The notes beneath the pieces were generated by a model. The model saw nothing but the letters and a program-made list of their open reading frames with translations. It was not told where the DNA came from and did not search any database. The position numbers were made by a program, and so were the translations under genes. This document shows, one piece after another, positions 19,301-30,817 of a DNA stretch of 64,000 bases. Positions within the stretch are counted from its first letter, which is position 1; every line of letters begins with the position of its first letter. Source of the stretch: Azolla caroliniana (Eukaryota; Polypodiophyta); assembly GCA_043228905.1 (NCBI GenBank), contig JBHGNT010000014.1, forward strand, positions 19,220,001 through 19,284,000, read 5' to 3'.

Positions 19301-21016
19301 TAAATTACATATGGTCTTGTTCTTCAAACCTTATAAGTCCCCACTCTTAACGTCTGCTAGTTATCATTACTAATTACCCCCATGCCTTTGGGTACTTCTA
19401 TGTTGGCTTTCCTTTCAGAGGCCATCATGAGGCAACTCATTAGCATGTTAGCTATTCGTTTCAAAATTGCATCTACAACAAACATTCTAGGTCAAGTAAA
19501 AGTTGTAAGCTTGCCACAAGCATTTGTATGATCATGCATTAATGATATTTCAACAATACACTCTAAAGGATCGTTCATACAAATTGCCTCCAAGCCCAAG
19601 AAAAGGGTGTTGATAGGAGATCACCTTTGTTCGTAGTGGCCTACCACGATTTCATTCTTACCCCTTATATAGGTTGAAGTGATTTCCTACATGGACTCTT
19701 TAAGCATCTTTCTATACTCGTAAGGGGTTGATTCCTCCAACGCCTATAACATCCACTATATATTTGTGTGTACCAATCATTTTCGTATGAAGTTTGTTTT
19801 CATTAAATATTAGATGTGCTTGTGAGTTATATACTTATTCTCTCGAGCCAAAATAAACCATCAAACCAAGGATCCACTAGACACATTTTGATCGAGATTG
19901 GAACTACCTATACTCCAGTGTTTCAAATTGTTCAAGATCATGTGGCATTAAATTATATATTACGTGATGATGTAAGAAACAACTCATACAAATACTTTCT
20001 ATTTCTACATAACGATGTAACAACCCTAGACAATGTCCATAATAGTAGCACTAAATATTGCAATGTTCTTTAACACTTGAGTAGAGAAGGTGATGCATAT
20101 CACAAACCTTGACATATCACTTATTTAACATGATCGCTTCATGAATACTCATTGACAAATGTAAAATGTGAAGATATTTTTGTGACTAACCGACATTTTA
20201 AATTTGCATTCCTGTCTTTATTAATTAAAGAACCCAACTTTACTTCTTTATTAGTTATTATTTATGAATCGTGCATGTTGTTATGTAGCATGACCAAAAG
20301 ATGGTTTTGTTGTGGCTAGATGTTAAGCTTGTCTTGTGTAATCTTTATATTAGCTCCAAAGTCTTGCAGTATAATTGAAAGTCGATGAGAAATTTCATAA
20401 ACCTTTAATGATAACAACCACCATGTAAACGGAAACCCGTGGAACTTTAATAATGAGAAGGAACCTTCCATAAATGTAAACCATCAAATTTCAACTTCCT
20501 ATACAATGTTCAGGCAATTATTGTATTAAAATGGTTTTAACAATCTACGATTCTTTTTCGCGACTAGCATTTGTTAACAAAATAAGAAGTAAAATTTTGT
20601 TTGTAGTTATTTATATAATTATTTTTTATATTTGGATTGTTTTTCTTTCACTAGTTGAATGGAGTGATTATACTATGCATAGTAGAGAATGCATATTCTA
20701 TTCCCTTTAACTTGGAGTCCAGACTCCAACTCAAAAATACTTTAGTTTGGAGAGACTGCAACCATGAATAATGTATTTGTATAATGCGTGCAATACCAAA
20801 CAAACGATGTAAAGAACCTCCACTATTTAGGAAAAAGGTGTCCTTTCTCATTAGAAAATGTTTCATAGCATTTTTGCACTTTAACATGTTAGAAATGTTT
20901 GTATATCCAGTGAACCTGCTAAACATGTGTAAATCTTGCTAAATTCCAAACATAATCATATGGTATTTTAGAAGGTCCCGATCTTTCATGCATAATGGAA
21001 TTTGGCGATTCTCTCT
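19301..21016. other. Intergenic stretch without a supported gene
   Basis: Only short frames without recognisable motifs (for example 19816-20073 plus and 20651-20926 minus), which I do not consider genes. Confidence 0.4.
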
Positions 21017-21117
21017 CATAATTGTCTATTCTTTGGGATTTTGTGATATTCTCGCTCTCTCATAATTGTCTATTCTTTGAGATTTTGTGATAGTCTCTCT
21101 CTCTCTCTCTCTCTCTA
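21017..21117 (+). repeat. Duplicated target sequence and (TC)n at the 5' end of the LINE
   Basis: CATAATTGTCTATTCTTTG followed by (g/a)gatttt occurs at 21017 and again at 21061, then (TC)n at about 21092-21117. The same 25-base sequence occurs at 35149-35173, just beyond the 3' end of the LINE. One left copy and the right copy are therefore the probable target-site duplication of the LINE insertion. Confidence 0.6.
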
Positions 21118-22622
21118 GAATGTTACAAATGACAAAGATACAACATGGTGCCACAATAGACTGCAAATGGGAAGTTTTTAAAAAAGTCATTCTCTCATGC
21201 ACAAACAAATGTTTTTCGACCAACCGCACATCTTGGAAATGTACCAAGAAATGTACTTCAAAGAAAAAATGGTTTGATAAAGAATGTCGTGAAGCTCGAA
21301 AGTGCCTTATGGTTTTAGATGTAGTTAACGATAAAGAAAATTACCAAAAGCATTTGCATGAGTACAAAAGGCTTAGTCAAAGAAAGAGAAGAATATGGGA
21401 AGTTACTTAACAATTTGTCCAAACGCAAGAGAAAGAACATGCATGTGCTAAATTTTGGGGAAATCTAAAGGGGAAACGTGTTGAGGGTTATGGTGATTTA
21501 ACTCTTCATGACTTGTATATGCATTGTAAGAATTTATATGAGCTATCTCTTTCCAGAAAGATGATGTGTTATGGTTCTCTTTCACATATGTGTCCCTTCT
21601 TTACAATTGAAGATATAGGAATAGGACTTAAGAAATTGGCATCTCGAAAGGCAAGCGATCTTCAATGTATAAAGGTTGAAATGCTCAAATGGACGGGAAA
21701 GGAAGCACATGTATGGATAAATGATATGTTTAATGATGTATTGCAACATGGTATGTCATACGATTGGACTAGGAATTGGATCAAACCTTTACATAAAGGT
21801 GGAGATGTAAATAATGTAAACAACTATCAAACCATCATGGTTGGCTCGTTAATGGCATATTTGGATGTATAATGAATCAAAGATAAGTGCATGGACGGAA
21901 AAAAAATGGTAAAAGAGCTTATGGACAAGCTGGCTTTCAAAAACACCACAACACCATTGATCACCTTGTCACCCTTCGAGTATTAAAGGAGAAAGTCGCC
22001 TTAGAGGTAATGATTTATATTGTTGCTTTGTAGACTTCAAGAAAGCTTTTGATATGGAACCTTGTGAGAATCTTTAGAGGCGAATGGAAAAACTCGAGGT
22101 GTCAAGTGAAAATATGCTTGCAATTTCACTAATATATGAGAAGGTATATATGTTGTGTGCGTATGAGAGATAGACTTTTAGATTTTTTCAATAGCACTAT
22201 TGGTGTTAAGCAAGGATGCCCACTCTCACCATTTGTTCTATGCATTGATGAAATGGAAAAAATCATTGTCAAGTTTGTAAAGGAAGAATGTGTTGAAGAA
22301 GTTGCCATTGGAAATGTTGTCATTATGCTTTTGCTATCTTTATATGATGTAGTGTTTTTTGCAAATACTTTAGGAGATGCACAAAAGCTTATGAAGGGAT
22401 TGGAAAATTTTTGCATGCATAGTAAATTAAGTGTCAATAGATCTAAAACAAAGATTATGCTTGTGAAGAGCCAAAAAAGAGATAAACCATGCATTATGTA
22501 CAATAATGAGTCACTTGAATGTACAGACAGCTTCAAATATATTGGCCTTGAAGTTCCTTCAAATCATAGATGGAATAAATGTGCAACACGCCGCTTAGAG
22601 GCAGGTAAACGAGCATATTATG

Positions 22623-23061
22623 TGTTAAGAATTAGGGAATTAAGAAAGGGTTAATTAGTACCTAATTATTTGATTAAGTTAAGCAAAAGATTAAGTGATA
22701 TGTGTGTGTATGTGTGTGAGATGAGGAGAGAGAGAGAGGAAGTTAATACTTATGAACAACGCGACAAGATGGGAGATGATTAAGTATATTAAAAAGCATC
22801 ATCAAATACAAAAATACCGCAATGAGGTATATATACATCTCATGTGCAAAGGTGCACATGTATGAGTAGAATATAGGTACAACCATGTAAGTCCTATATT
22901 AAATGAACATGGGAGTGGAGGATCTACAATGTATCCCACTCAAGTACAAAATCCTATTTAAGACTTTAAGGTCAACACACTAACTAGATTCTATCTAGGT
23001 AACTACTAAGTTACGTGTGTTGACTAACTAACTAAACTAAGTTGAGCTTGATATCTCAACA
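22623..23061 (-). repeat. Copia 3' LTR
   Basis: Begins TGTTAAG and ends CAACA; nearly identical to 32792-33229. The adjoining internal sequence (23062 on) has a weak purine tract on the minus strand (TTGAGGGG). Confidence 0.9.
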
Positions 23062-23217
23062 TGACCCCTCAAGCTCAAGTGTGAGGCGCACAACGTTCGC
23101 TTTCACTTTCGTTGACTTTCGTCTAGCCTTCGGCTTTCTTCGGCCTTTCCGAGGCAGTTTCGGTTCCTCCCCCTCAAGCTGGTGACGAAGGCTTGTAGTC
23201 TAAAGTGGGCGAAGTCC

Positions 23218-23250
23218 GACTGCTTCCACCCATCGTGGGTCACAAGCCGT
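23218..23250 (-). other. Deletion junction: copia RT and RNase H absent
   Basis: After the linker, the minus strand reads MAHHYAFAMKVASEQE and then DPRWVEA, the normal entry to the RT domain. It then passes within about 160 bp to the 3' LTR. The roughly 1.5-2 kb that normally encodes RT and RNase H is missing, so this copy could only move with help from others. Confidence 0.65.
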
Positions 23251-23313
23251 CTCGGACTCTTGTTCGGATGCGACCTTCATCGCGAAGGCATAATGATGGG
23301 CCATGTACTCGTT

Positions 23314-24831
23314 CTAACCGAGCCGAGCGATGGGGTTCTTCTCTGTAGATGAGCGTCGAAGTTTTTCGCTTGCCAATGTGAGTGCTTTCTTTACTCCGGG
23401 TGTCCGGATGATGGGTACACCAAACTCACCATCTAGTGAGCGAGCCGACACATTCGAACCATTGTCATTGGCGTGATCGACTTCGTATTCGGGCATCTTA
23501 CCTTTGCCTTTGTCCAAGTTCATACTTGGCCGCGACGTGCTTGGAATGCTTGAAGGCTCAAGTGGGCTTGGATTGTCCTTTGGTAGAGGGCTTCGTCGAA
23601 TATCGTCCTCTGAGTTGACATTCAACTCTTCCTCGGTCGAGTCGGGTGGAGCCAAATCAAGCTTATACCAAGATGTCGATTCTTCGAAGACTACGTCTCG
23701 ACTCACCTAAACCGCTCAGGTCGAAGGGTTATAGCACTTGTATGCCTTTTTCTCGGACGAGTATCTGACAATGATATATTTCTCTAACTTCGCGTCGTGC
23801 TTCTGTCGGTTTTCGTTTGGGATGCGTACATTCGCAATGCTTCCGAACACCTTGAGGTGCGATAGGATCAACTTCCTTCCAACAAGGAGCTTGTATGGAG
23901 TTACCTCATGTACTCCATTGGTGGTGCACTGGTTCATGAGATAGTTGGGTGTGGATGCCGCTTCGGCCCAATAGAAGTTTGGCATGTGCTTCTCATGCAT
24001 CATGGCGCGTGCTACCTCGAGTATTTGCAAATTCTTCCTTTCGGCGACTCCATTTTGTTGGGGTGTGTGTCGGCACGAGAATTCTCTCCGGATGCCTTCA
24101 CGTTGGAGGTAGGAGATGAATTCGTTGAAGAAGTACTCCTTTCCTCCATCTGATCGTAGACATCGAATGTGCCGACCGGTTTCTTTTTCGACTTGTCTCT
24201 TGAGTTTTCGAAAGTGGGAGAGCACTTCGCTCTTCTTCTTCATTGGGAAGATCCATGTGTAGCGTGAGTAGTCGTCGATGAAGGTGACGTAGTATCGACA
24301 TCCGCCGATCGTCGGCGCTTGAGTGGGTCCCCATACATCCGATACACGCTTCGCACACTCGGTTGACTCATTTCAACGCGAATGTCAGAAGTCCAATGAC
24401 GACTCCCTTTGATTGCATCGCTCGAAGTTGTTGGAGGTTTATGTGGTTGTTTCTTTTGTGCCACAACTTGATGTCAGTGTCAACTTTAAAGCCTTTGGCA
24501 TACATGGCCGACTTCACCTCTTCGAATTGAGGATGAACATTTGACCATCTCTCCGTCCTTTAGCTATGAGTCGGTCATCATTCTCGATGAAGCATCCTTC
24601 GTTGTTGAAACGAACTTGCATGCCTTGCTCCACGATCTGGCTGACCATGACCAACTTCTTCGTTATCGTGGGCACGTGCAAGTCATTCTTGATGCAATTG
24701 TTTTGGTCGTCGTTGTCGAATGGAACGTTGCCGATATGCTGAATGGGATGTGTGGTGTCGTCTCCCGTCTCTATGACGTTGGGTCGATTGGGTGTGCTCA
24801 AATCACTGAACCACTCTTCGTGGGATGTCAT
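23314..24831 (-). pseudogene. Copia protease-to-integrase remnant
   Basis: From 24831 down, MTSHEEWFSDL matches the sequence just after the copia protease active site, but the DTGA motif itself is lost. The zinc-binding region of integrase follows (LWHKRNNH, CEACIGC), then the core (LRSDGGKEYFF, HTPQQNGVAERKN, WAEAASTPNYLMN; 23716-24243) and the C-terminal linker region (23314-23706). The reading frame is broken several times. Confidence 0.85.
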
Positions 24832-24843
24832 GTGATATGAGGT

Positions 24844-25832
24844 TCATGGGATGTCTTCCAAATTGGAGATGCTTGTGGAGTCGGAGGCCGACATAGAGTT
24901 CTCTCTATGTCTCATTACGAATAGTCCACCATAGTCGTCGTATTCGGAGTTGGTGGCGTAATTTGTAAGTTGTTGGCTTGTCGAAGCCGACTCACTTCTC
25001 TTTTTTTGACACTCCTCTTCGCGGTGGCCGATTTTGCCGCAATAGTTGCAAGCAATGGCCACGTTTGTCAGCCTTGTTCGGCATGGAAGCTCCCCCTTCT
25101 TCCGAAGGTTCCTCGATGGCTTCCATCTTCTTAGCGAAGATTTGAGTTCCCTTCATGTGATGGGTCGAATCGACCTCTTCTACTGCTTCGACCTCGTCCT
25201 CGGCCACCATCCGAATTCGAGAAGAACATTTGTCCTTCCGACGTCTTCGTCTTGGTTCCGACGTGGTTCTCTTCAACCAATCGCATTGATTGAAGGTCAA
25301 TGAATGAAGGAGGGTTTTCCCTCACAAAGATTGTTGTCCTCAACGAGTGGAATCGTTGTGCAAGACCACCCAAGCATACTTAAACCATCTCGTCTTCATC
25401 GATGTTTATGTTGATGGAGCCAAGCGAGTCGCAAATGCTCTTGATCTTGGCGGTGTAGTCCGACACAGACATATCTTTTTGCCAAATGTTGTTCAACTCT
25501 TGTCGGAGTTGAAGTTTTCGGGCAGTCGTGTTGGCGGCAAAATTTTTCTTTAAGTTCACCCACGCTTCTTTAGGCGTCTTGGTGTCTCGAATGTGCCTAA
25601 GCATGTGGTCGTGGACACATGTTGCCAAGCAATACATTACCCAACTCGCTCCTTGCTCCAACGTTAGGTAGTTGGCGTTTGTGATGTCGGGTTTGTTTTC
25701 GAGTGCGTCGTTGATCTAGCTCCAATACCCTTGGCCAACGAGGTATTGGTTCATCTTGTACTCCCAAAGTGAATAATTGCTCCGGTTTAGCTTTTCATTA
25801 GGGAGCGAGCTACCCATTTGTGTGTTCATGTT
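24844..25832 (-). pseudogene. Copia gag with zinc knuckle, interrupted
   Basis: Minus-strand reading starts with MNTQMGSSLPNEKLNRSNYS near 25832. It continues through a TAG stop (about 25716) to a gag block (CLATCVHDHMLRHI, LRQELNNIWQK; 25380-25661) and then, in other frames, to the zinc knuckle CNYCGKIGHREEEC (about 25012-25053). Several frame changes and stops make it non-functional. The position between leader and integrase is that of copia gag. Confidence 0.8.
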
Positions 25833-25947
25833 ACTTAGTGTCTTCTCTTCTTTTTATTCTTTGGCTTTTCTTCCTTCGATCACGTACACGTGTTACGTAG
25901 CGGTCTTACGGTAGCCGATAGCCGGATTTTGTTGTTGGTGTCTCAAC

Positions 25948-26390
25948 GCGGGGATCCTACTCACGCACACAGATAGAACTTACTCGACTCCAAGAAACAA
26001 ACAAAGGGGGAGAGCCTCTGCTGGAAGCGCAAGGGCTCTCCACGAAGCAGAGGCAGCGAACTCCCGACCCACGGAGACTGATGACCAGAGGAGAAGAGAG
26101 AGCTCGGCACTCAGATCTGCAGCAGCACTTCGTCCTCCCCAACGCGTGATATCTTTCTCCCCTCTCTCTTCTCCTATTTATAGTTCCCATCCCTAGTCAA
26201 ATCGTTTTATTCCCTGTCCCTCCTGACAGAGATACGCACAATCCCCTAATAAATGTGTACTACTTAGTATTTACATCAACCGATCCATTTATGAATCGTG
26301 TACAAAATATCAAGTCACGCGTCCATCCGTGTGAGAGCCGGTTCATGTGCCTTTTTCTCTAATTCTGCCTATGGCCGGTTTTCTTCACGA
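25948..26390 (-). repeat. Gypsy 3' LTR
   Basis: Matches 32296-32738 closely from cggggatcctactc to ggttttcttcacga. Contains CCTATTTATAG-like and polyadenylation-region sequence. Confidence 0.85.
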
Positions 26391-26461
26391 CATCCACCCC
26401 CACCAAACCGCGCATCCACCGGCATGCGCCAGAGACGGGTAGATACCGAAGAATACCGGCC

Positions 26462-27630
26462 TCACTCGTTGCTCTTCGATTTTCCGTCCGGCCCGAACTG
26501 ATCGTCGTTGTCGGTACCGCTTGCAGGCTCTGACTCGTCTTCGAACCGCTTCTTGAACGCTTTGATCCGCTTCCCGGCCACCGGCACCGCTAACCGTGTC
26601 CCGTCGAGTTCCACGACGTGGTACGTGCCGTTGTCATTCGCGCTCGTCATCGTGTAGGGCCCGAATCACCTCCTAGGAAACTTTCGCACCGCCTTCTGCT
26701 GATTGTCGAGGCTGATGTCGTATACCAAGACCCAGTCGCCTTCCTCGATCTTCTTTGGTTGAACCGGGTCTTGTTCCGCTCCCTTGCCGCCCGCAGCTTT
26801 TCCTTCGCCTGTTTCACGTCCTCCGCTCGAGTTGTCGAATCCGCGCCGCCAGCAACTCCTCCCGGCTCATTTCGTCCTTCCAATCTACCGCCGACCATGA
26901 AGAAACCATCCATTCCACCGACATGATCGGCTTCTGTCCGTACATTAGCTCTACCGGCATAAACCCTGTCACCGAACTGTGCGTAGTTTGGTCCGCCCAT
27001 AGTGCGTAAGGAAGGAGCCGCGGCCAATTCCCGACCTGCCCTTCGCATGCACGCACCAACGCCTTTACGATAGGCCCGTGCCCACGTTCTACCTTTCCAT
27101 TCGCCTCCGGATTGTACGCCGTAGTGAGGGAGAGTTTGACGCCCAACCGGTCGAACAACTCCTCAGCTTCCCGTACATCCAGCTCTCCCCGGTCCGCCAC
27201 GATCTTCCCGACGCATCTATACCGACACACTACCTCTTCGATCAGGAACCGACATACCGTCGCGGTTGTCTTGTTCTGAAGTGCACGGCCTTCCACCTGG
27301 TTTGTTAAGTCTTCTCGTGCAAGCACCAGGTATTCACATCTGTCCTACTCCCATCGGCATCGTCACCAAGTCCACCATCCACTTGAAATGGACCGTAGGC
27401 GGGTAGGTCGGGTGTAGCTCGTCCCGGTGTCGGACTGTGGAGTGCATCTGACAGCTCTCGCAAGTCATTACGAACCGATGTACTTCTCCTTCAGCTTCTC
27501 GAATGTGGCCTACGTTCCGTGGTGTCCGGCCCAGGGGCTCTCGTGAAATGTCGCCAATAGTTTCCCCTATTCTTCTTTCTTTGCCACTACTCGGAGTGGG
27601 ATGTCGCTTCTCTTCTTTGGGTGCCTCCAT
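26462..27630 (-). pseudogene. Gypsy integrase, frameshifted
   Basis: Frames 27334-27630 (TCESCQMHSTVRHRDELHP, the end of the zinc domain and start of the core), 26814-27326 (VADRGELDVREAEELFDRLG and YNPEANGKVERGHGPIVKAL, with the second and third catalytic acids) and 26462-26650 (a small SH3-like C-terminal piece, YHVVELDGTRLAVPVAGKR) give the integrase in order but in different frames. Confidence 0.8.
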
Positions 27631-27631
27631 A

Positions 27632-29764
27632 TCACCCGTCCCGTAGGAAGAATCGGTACGCCTTCTTTCGTACCCGGCTCGCCTCCTCTCTCGCCCATGC
27701 TGCGTCCGGCGTCATCGTTCGTAGGAACCTCCCAATTTGGAGCCACTCCTCGTCGTACCTGCTTTCGTCAAATTCGTTAAGCGCCAGAGTATCCCTTTTC
27801 CTCGTCGTTACGTTAGCCGACCTGAAGAAGTCCTCGCCGACTTCTTCGTCATCCGAAACCATGCCATCTTCGTCGTTGAACCTTGCCCTCGAAAGCATGT
27901 CGGCCATGGCGTTGTCCTTTCCGGAGATGTGTTGTATCTCCGGGTTCATGGACTTAATGTACGCTATCCACCGGAGCATTGCTAGGTCCGACGTCGCGCA
28001 TCCGGAAACCATGTCGAGTATCGGCAGGCCGTCTGTCTCGATGATCACCTCCGTCCCGATCAGATAGTCCTTGTCGGCCTTGACTGCCGAAACGATACCC
28101 CAAAGCTCGCGCTTAACTTGGGCGTATCCTCGCTGCCGCTCGCTCAATGCCTTTGCCCCGAACCAGATCGGGAATCGAACGCCGCCCTTGTCCTCTTGAC
28201 TGATTACCCACCCGATCCCGGTCGGGCTGGTGTCCACCGTCACGCAAATGGGGACATCCTTGCCGTAAACCGCTTTACAGAGAGCCGGCGCTACCGTAAG
28301 CGCCTCCTTTAGTCTCCGTACCAACTCCGTGTGCTCCGTCCTCCACTCAAAACTACGCCCCTTTTTCAATAGTCCGTAGAGGGGTTCCGCGACATGTGCG
28401 TAGTGCGGGATCCAGATATGGTAGAACGCGCATGCTCCCAAGAATTTGCGGACCTCCGTGACCGTATTGCAGTCATGCTTCATCGTGGAGATGGCCTCCA
28501 CCTTGGCTGGAGACAGTTTCCGACCGTATGGTCCGCATAGGTGCCCGATGACCATGATTTCTGATTGCCCGAAGGCCGATTTTTCCCCGGAGAAGGTGAG
28601 TCGCGCGCCTTCTAGTCTCTGCAGCACCTTCTCGCAGTCATCGATGTGAGTCGCCACGAAATTCCGACATCCGTCCGGTCCAATTGCCTCGTCCTTTTTC
28701 TCCACCGGGCATCCCCTGATCGGGATGTCGTCTAAGAATGGCATGGTGATGTCCGGGATACAATCCTTGAGCACTTTGTTCATCGCGTTCACCATGTGAG
28801 CCACTGAGTTCATCCCTCCTTGTGGTAGGGTACACATCCGCACTAGGCCGAGAGGGGTCCGCATCGTCGTAAAGTCTCTACTCTCCACGGCTAGTTGGAA
28901 CTGATCGTACCCTGAGTACAGATCACCGACAGAGTAAATCGACCTTCCGGCGAAGGCCTCCGCGAACTCATCTATGGTTGGTCTGATTCCTGCGTTACGG
29001 ATGGTCACCTTGTTGACCGGTTGCAGGTCCTGAATGAAGCGCAGCGTTCCGTTCTTCTTCGGCACCGTAAACCACCGATTTGAATACGGGGCACTCGATG
29101 GTTCGAGGATGCCCATCTCCACCTTTTGCTTCAGAAGCTCCATCAACTTTGGGATGTGAGCTCTCGGCACTGGAATCGGTTTGAGATTCCACGGTACATG
29201 AGGTACCGTGAAGATCACCATCGGTTCGACGACGGTCGGGTCCACGCACCCGATCTCCTCCGGCGAGAACGCGAAGGCTTTCCCATGCCTTCCGAGCATT
29301 CTCCGAAACCTGTTCTCCTCCGCCGGCAGTAGGAAGCCACCCCCACCAACCTTGAGCTCCCGTAGCGTTATGTCGGTGAACCGGTGCCCTATGCCAGTCG
29401 GATTTCGTAAACTCGGGTCCGACGCGACCCCTTTTATCCGCTCCTCGTTGCCCTCCAGCAAGGGTGCCGCGACTGGCCTCACCTTCCAGTTCACAGTCTT
29501 ATACCTTGTATCCACACGGGTCGTCCGTTCCGACCTGATCTTTTCCCCGAAGTCCGCGATGACTTTGTACATTCCCATCGAACCAACCGGAACAGTCCGG
29601 TCTTCTCTAAGGTCTTCACCGATCACCTTCCGCAACTCACCCAAGGTGTCGTCAAAAGAGACCGCCTCCACGGCGCCGCTGATTTCTTCGTCGGGGGAGA
29701 GGACTCCGCATCCCTTGAGCCGCTCCTCCGCTCGTTTCCTCTCCCGGCCGTTGACGCCGGCCAT
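27632..29764 (-). CDS. Gypsy reverse transcriptase-RNase H polyprotein part (710 aa)
   Basis: The longest intact frame of the element. RT motifs in order: FTVPKKNGTLRFIQDLQPVN, YSVGDLYSGYDQFQLA, TLPQGGMNSVAHMVN, and the catalytic box MPFLDDIPIRG (FLDD in place of the usual YVDD/YLDD). RNase H follows with VTVDTSPTGIGWVI, ELWGIVSAVKADKDYL and IIETDGLPILDM. The C-terminus (VRKKAYRFFLRDG) leads toward integrase. The LPQGGMNS and FLDD wording differs from the common angiosperm gypsy lineages and recalls the fungal-like lineages reported from non-seed plants; this placement is from memory. Confidence 0.85.
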   Translation of the reverse strand: MAGVNGRERKRAEERLKGCGVLSPDEEISGAVEAVSFDDTLGELRKVIGEDLREDRTVPVGSMGMYKVIADFGEKIRSERTTRVDTRYKTVNWKVRPVAAPLLEGNEERIKGVASDPSLRNPTGIGHRFTDITLRELKVGGGGFLLPAEENRFRRMLGRHGKAFAFSPEEIGCVDPTVVEPMVIFTVPHVPWNLKPIPVPRAHIPKLMELLKQKVEMGILEPSSAPYSNRWFTVPKKNGTLRFIQDLQPVNKVTIRNAGIRPTIDEFAEAFAGRSIYSVGDLYSGYDQFQLAVESRDFTTMRTPLGLVRMCTLPQGGMNSVAHMVNAMNKVLKDCIPDITMPFLDDIPIRGCPVEKKDEAIGPDGCRNFVATHIDDCEKVLQRLEGARLTFSGEKSAFGQSEIMVIGHLCGPYGRKLSPAKVEAISTMKHDCNTVTEVRKFLGACAFYHIWIPHYAHVAEPLYGLLKKGRSFEWRTEHTELVRRLKEALTVAPALCKAVYGKDVPICVTVDTSPTGIGWVISQEDKGGVRFPIWFGAKALSERQRGYAQVKRELWGIVSAVKADKDYLIGTEVIIETDGLPILDMVSGCATSDLAMLRWIAYIKSMNPEIQHISGKDNAMADMLSRARFNDEDGMVSDDEEVGEDFFRSANVTTRKRDTLALNEFDESRYDEEWLQIGRFLRTMTPDAAWAREEASRVRKKAYRFFLRDG

Positions 29765-29892
29765 AGTACAACCTCCGTTGTCGGAGAACCAAAATTTCCT
29801 ACCTATGGTACAAGTCTTCTTCTCTACTGTACATTTGTGGGGTTTTTCTGGGGTGTCCGAACTATCACAGCCCCACGCCTTGATAGCCCTCT

Positions 29893-30424
29893 CTAAAAAT
29901 CCCCTCGGGTTTCGCCGTCGAGGGCCTCGCGGTTATGCTCATGGTTTGGTCGCACCATCAGGAACTGGACCGAGTGACGCCCGTCTTGGCTCTTGACTCT
30001 TGCATAGGCCGAACTGTTGTCTAGCACCTTGGTCTCCATCCGTGCCACCGTGATGTATGGCTCTCCTAGTATAACTGGATGCGAGGACGTCTCCTGCACG
30101 AAGAACTGCTGGTCGATCTCGACATCGCCGATTTTCACCCGTACGTTCGGACAGGCCCCATGTATCTTCCGTGGCACGCGTCGCTGCCCGTATCTTCCAG
30201 TCGTGCTTGGTGTTGATCGGCCATTTACCCCACTTGTAGAAATCCATGGACATCAGGTTGATCTCGGATCCATGGTCTACCAACGCCACCACCGGTTCCA
30301 GAACGTTGTCGATCCGTACGGGGGTTTCCATAGTTGCCCTGGCCCAATGCGGCTTCGTGTAGTGGGTTCCCGCCAACTCGTCTTCTAGGGTTGCGTCTTC
30401 CAAGTGTGTGGTCCGCACCTCCAC
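29893..30424 (-). pseudogene. Gypsy aspartic protease region
   Basis: VALVDHGSEINLMS (about 30240-30290) has the retroviral-type aspartic protease active site with His in place of the usual Thr/Ser after Asp (D-H-G-S). The frame then shifts; the overlapping frame 29893-30177 continues the protease fold (VILGEPYI). Confidence 0.65.
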
Positions 30425-30817
30425 CGGCTTCTCCAGTTACGGCTCCATCGAGAGCCTCTTCCGCTTCACCAAGTCTACGATAGAGTCGTGGAACTCCCTC
30501 TTGGCGATTCCCAACACCTCCCGCAACGACAGCTCCACTTTACTGTCGAGGATACGTTCCTCCAGGACCTTTCGCAGGTCTGTGGTCCTTTCGATTTCAG
30601 TGCTCAACCGAAACCCCGCCTGCTTCTTCCCGTCTCACGCCTCTGGGTTGCCGGCACCGGTCGGTTTCGGTCTGAACCGGGTCTCATACCTCTGCGGGGG
30701 ACCGACCCCTCTGGCCTTTCCTGCTCGTTTGTCCTCCACCAGAACCCTGTAGTTCTGGCAAGCGGCTTCTACGAAGCCCGTTTTCTCTTCGACCGGATTG
30801 TCCCAACCGGTGACCTC

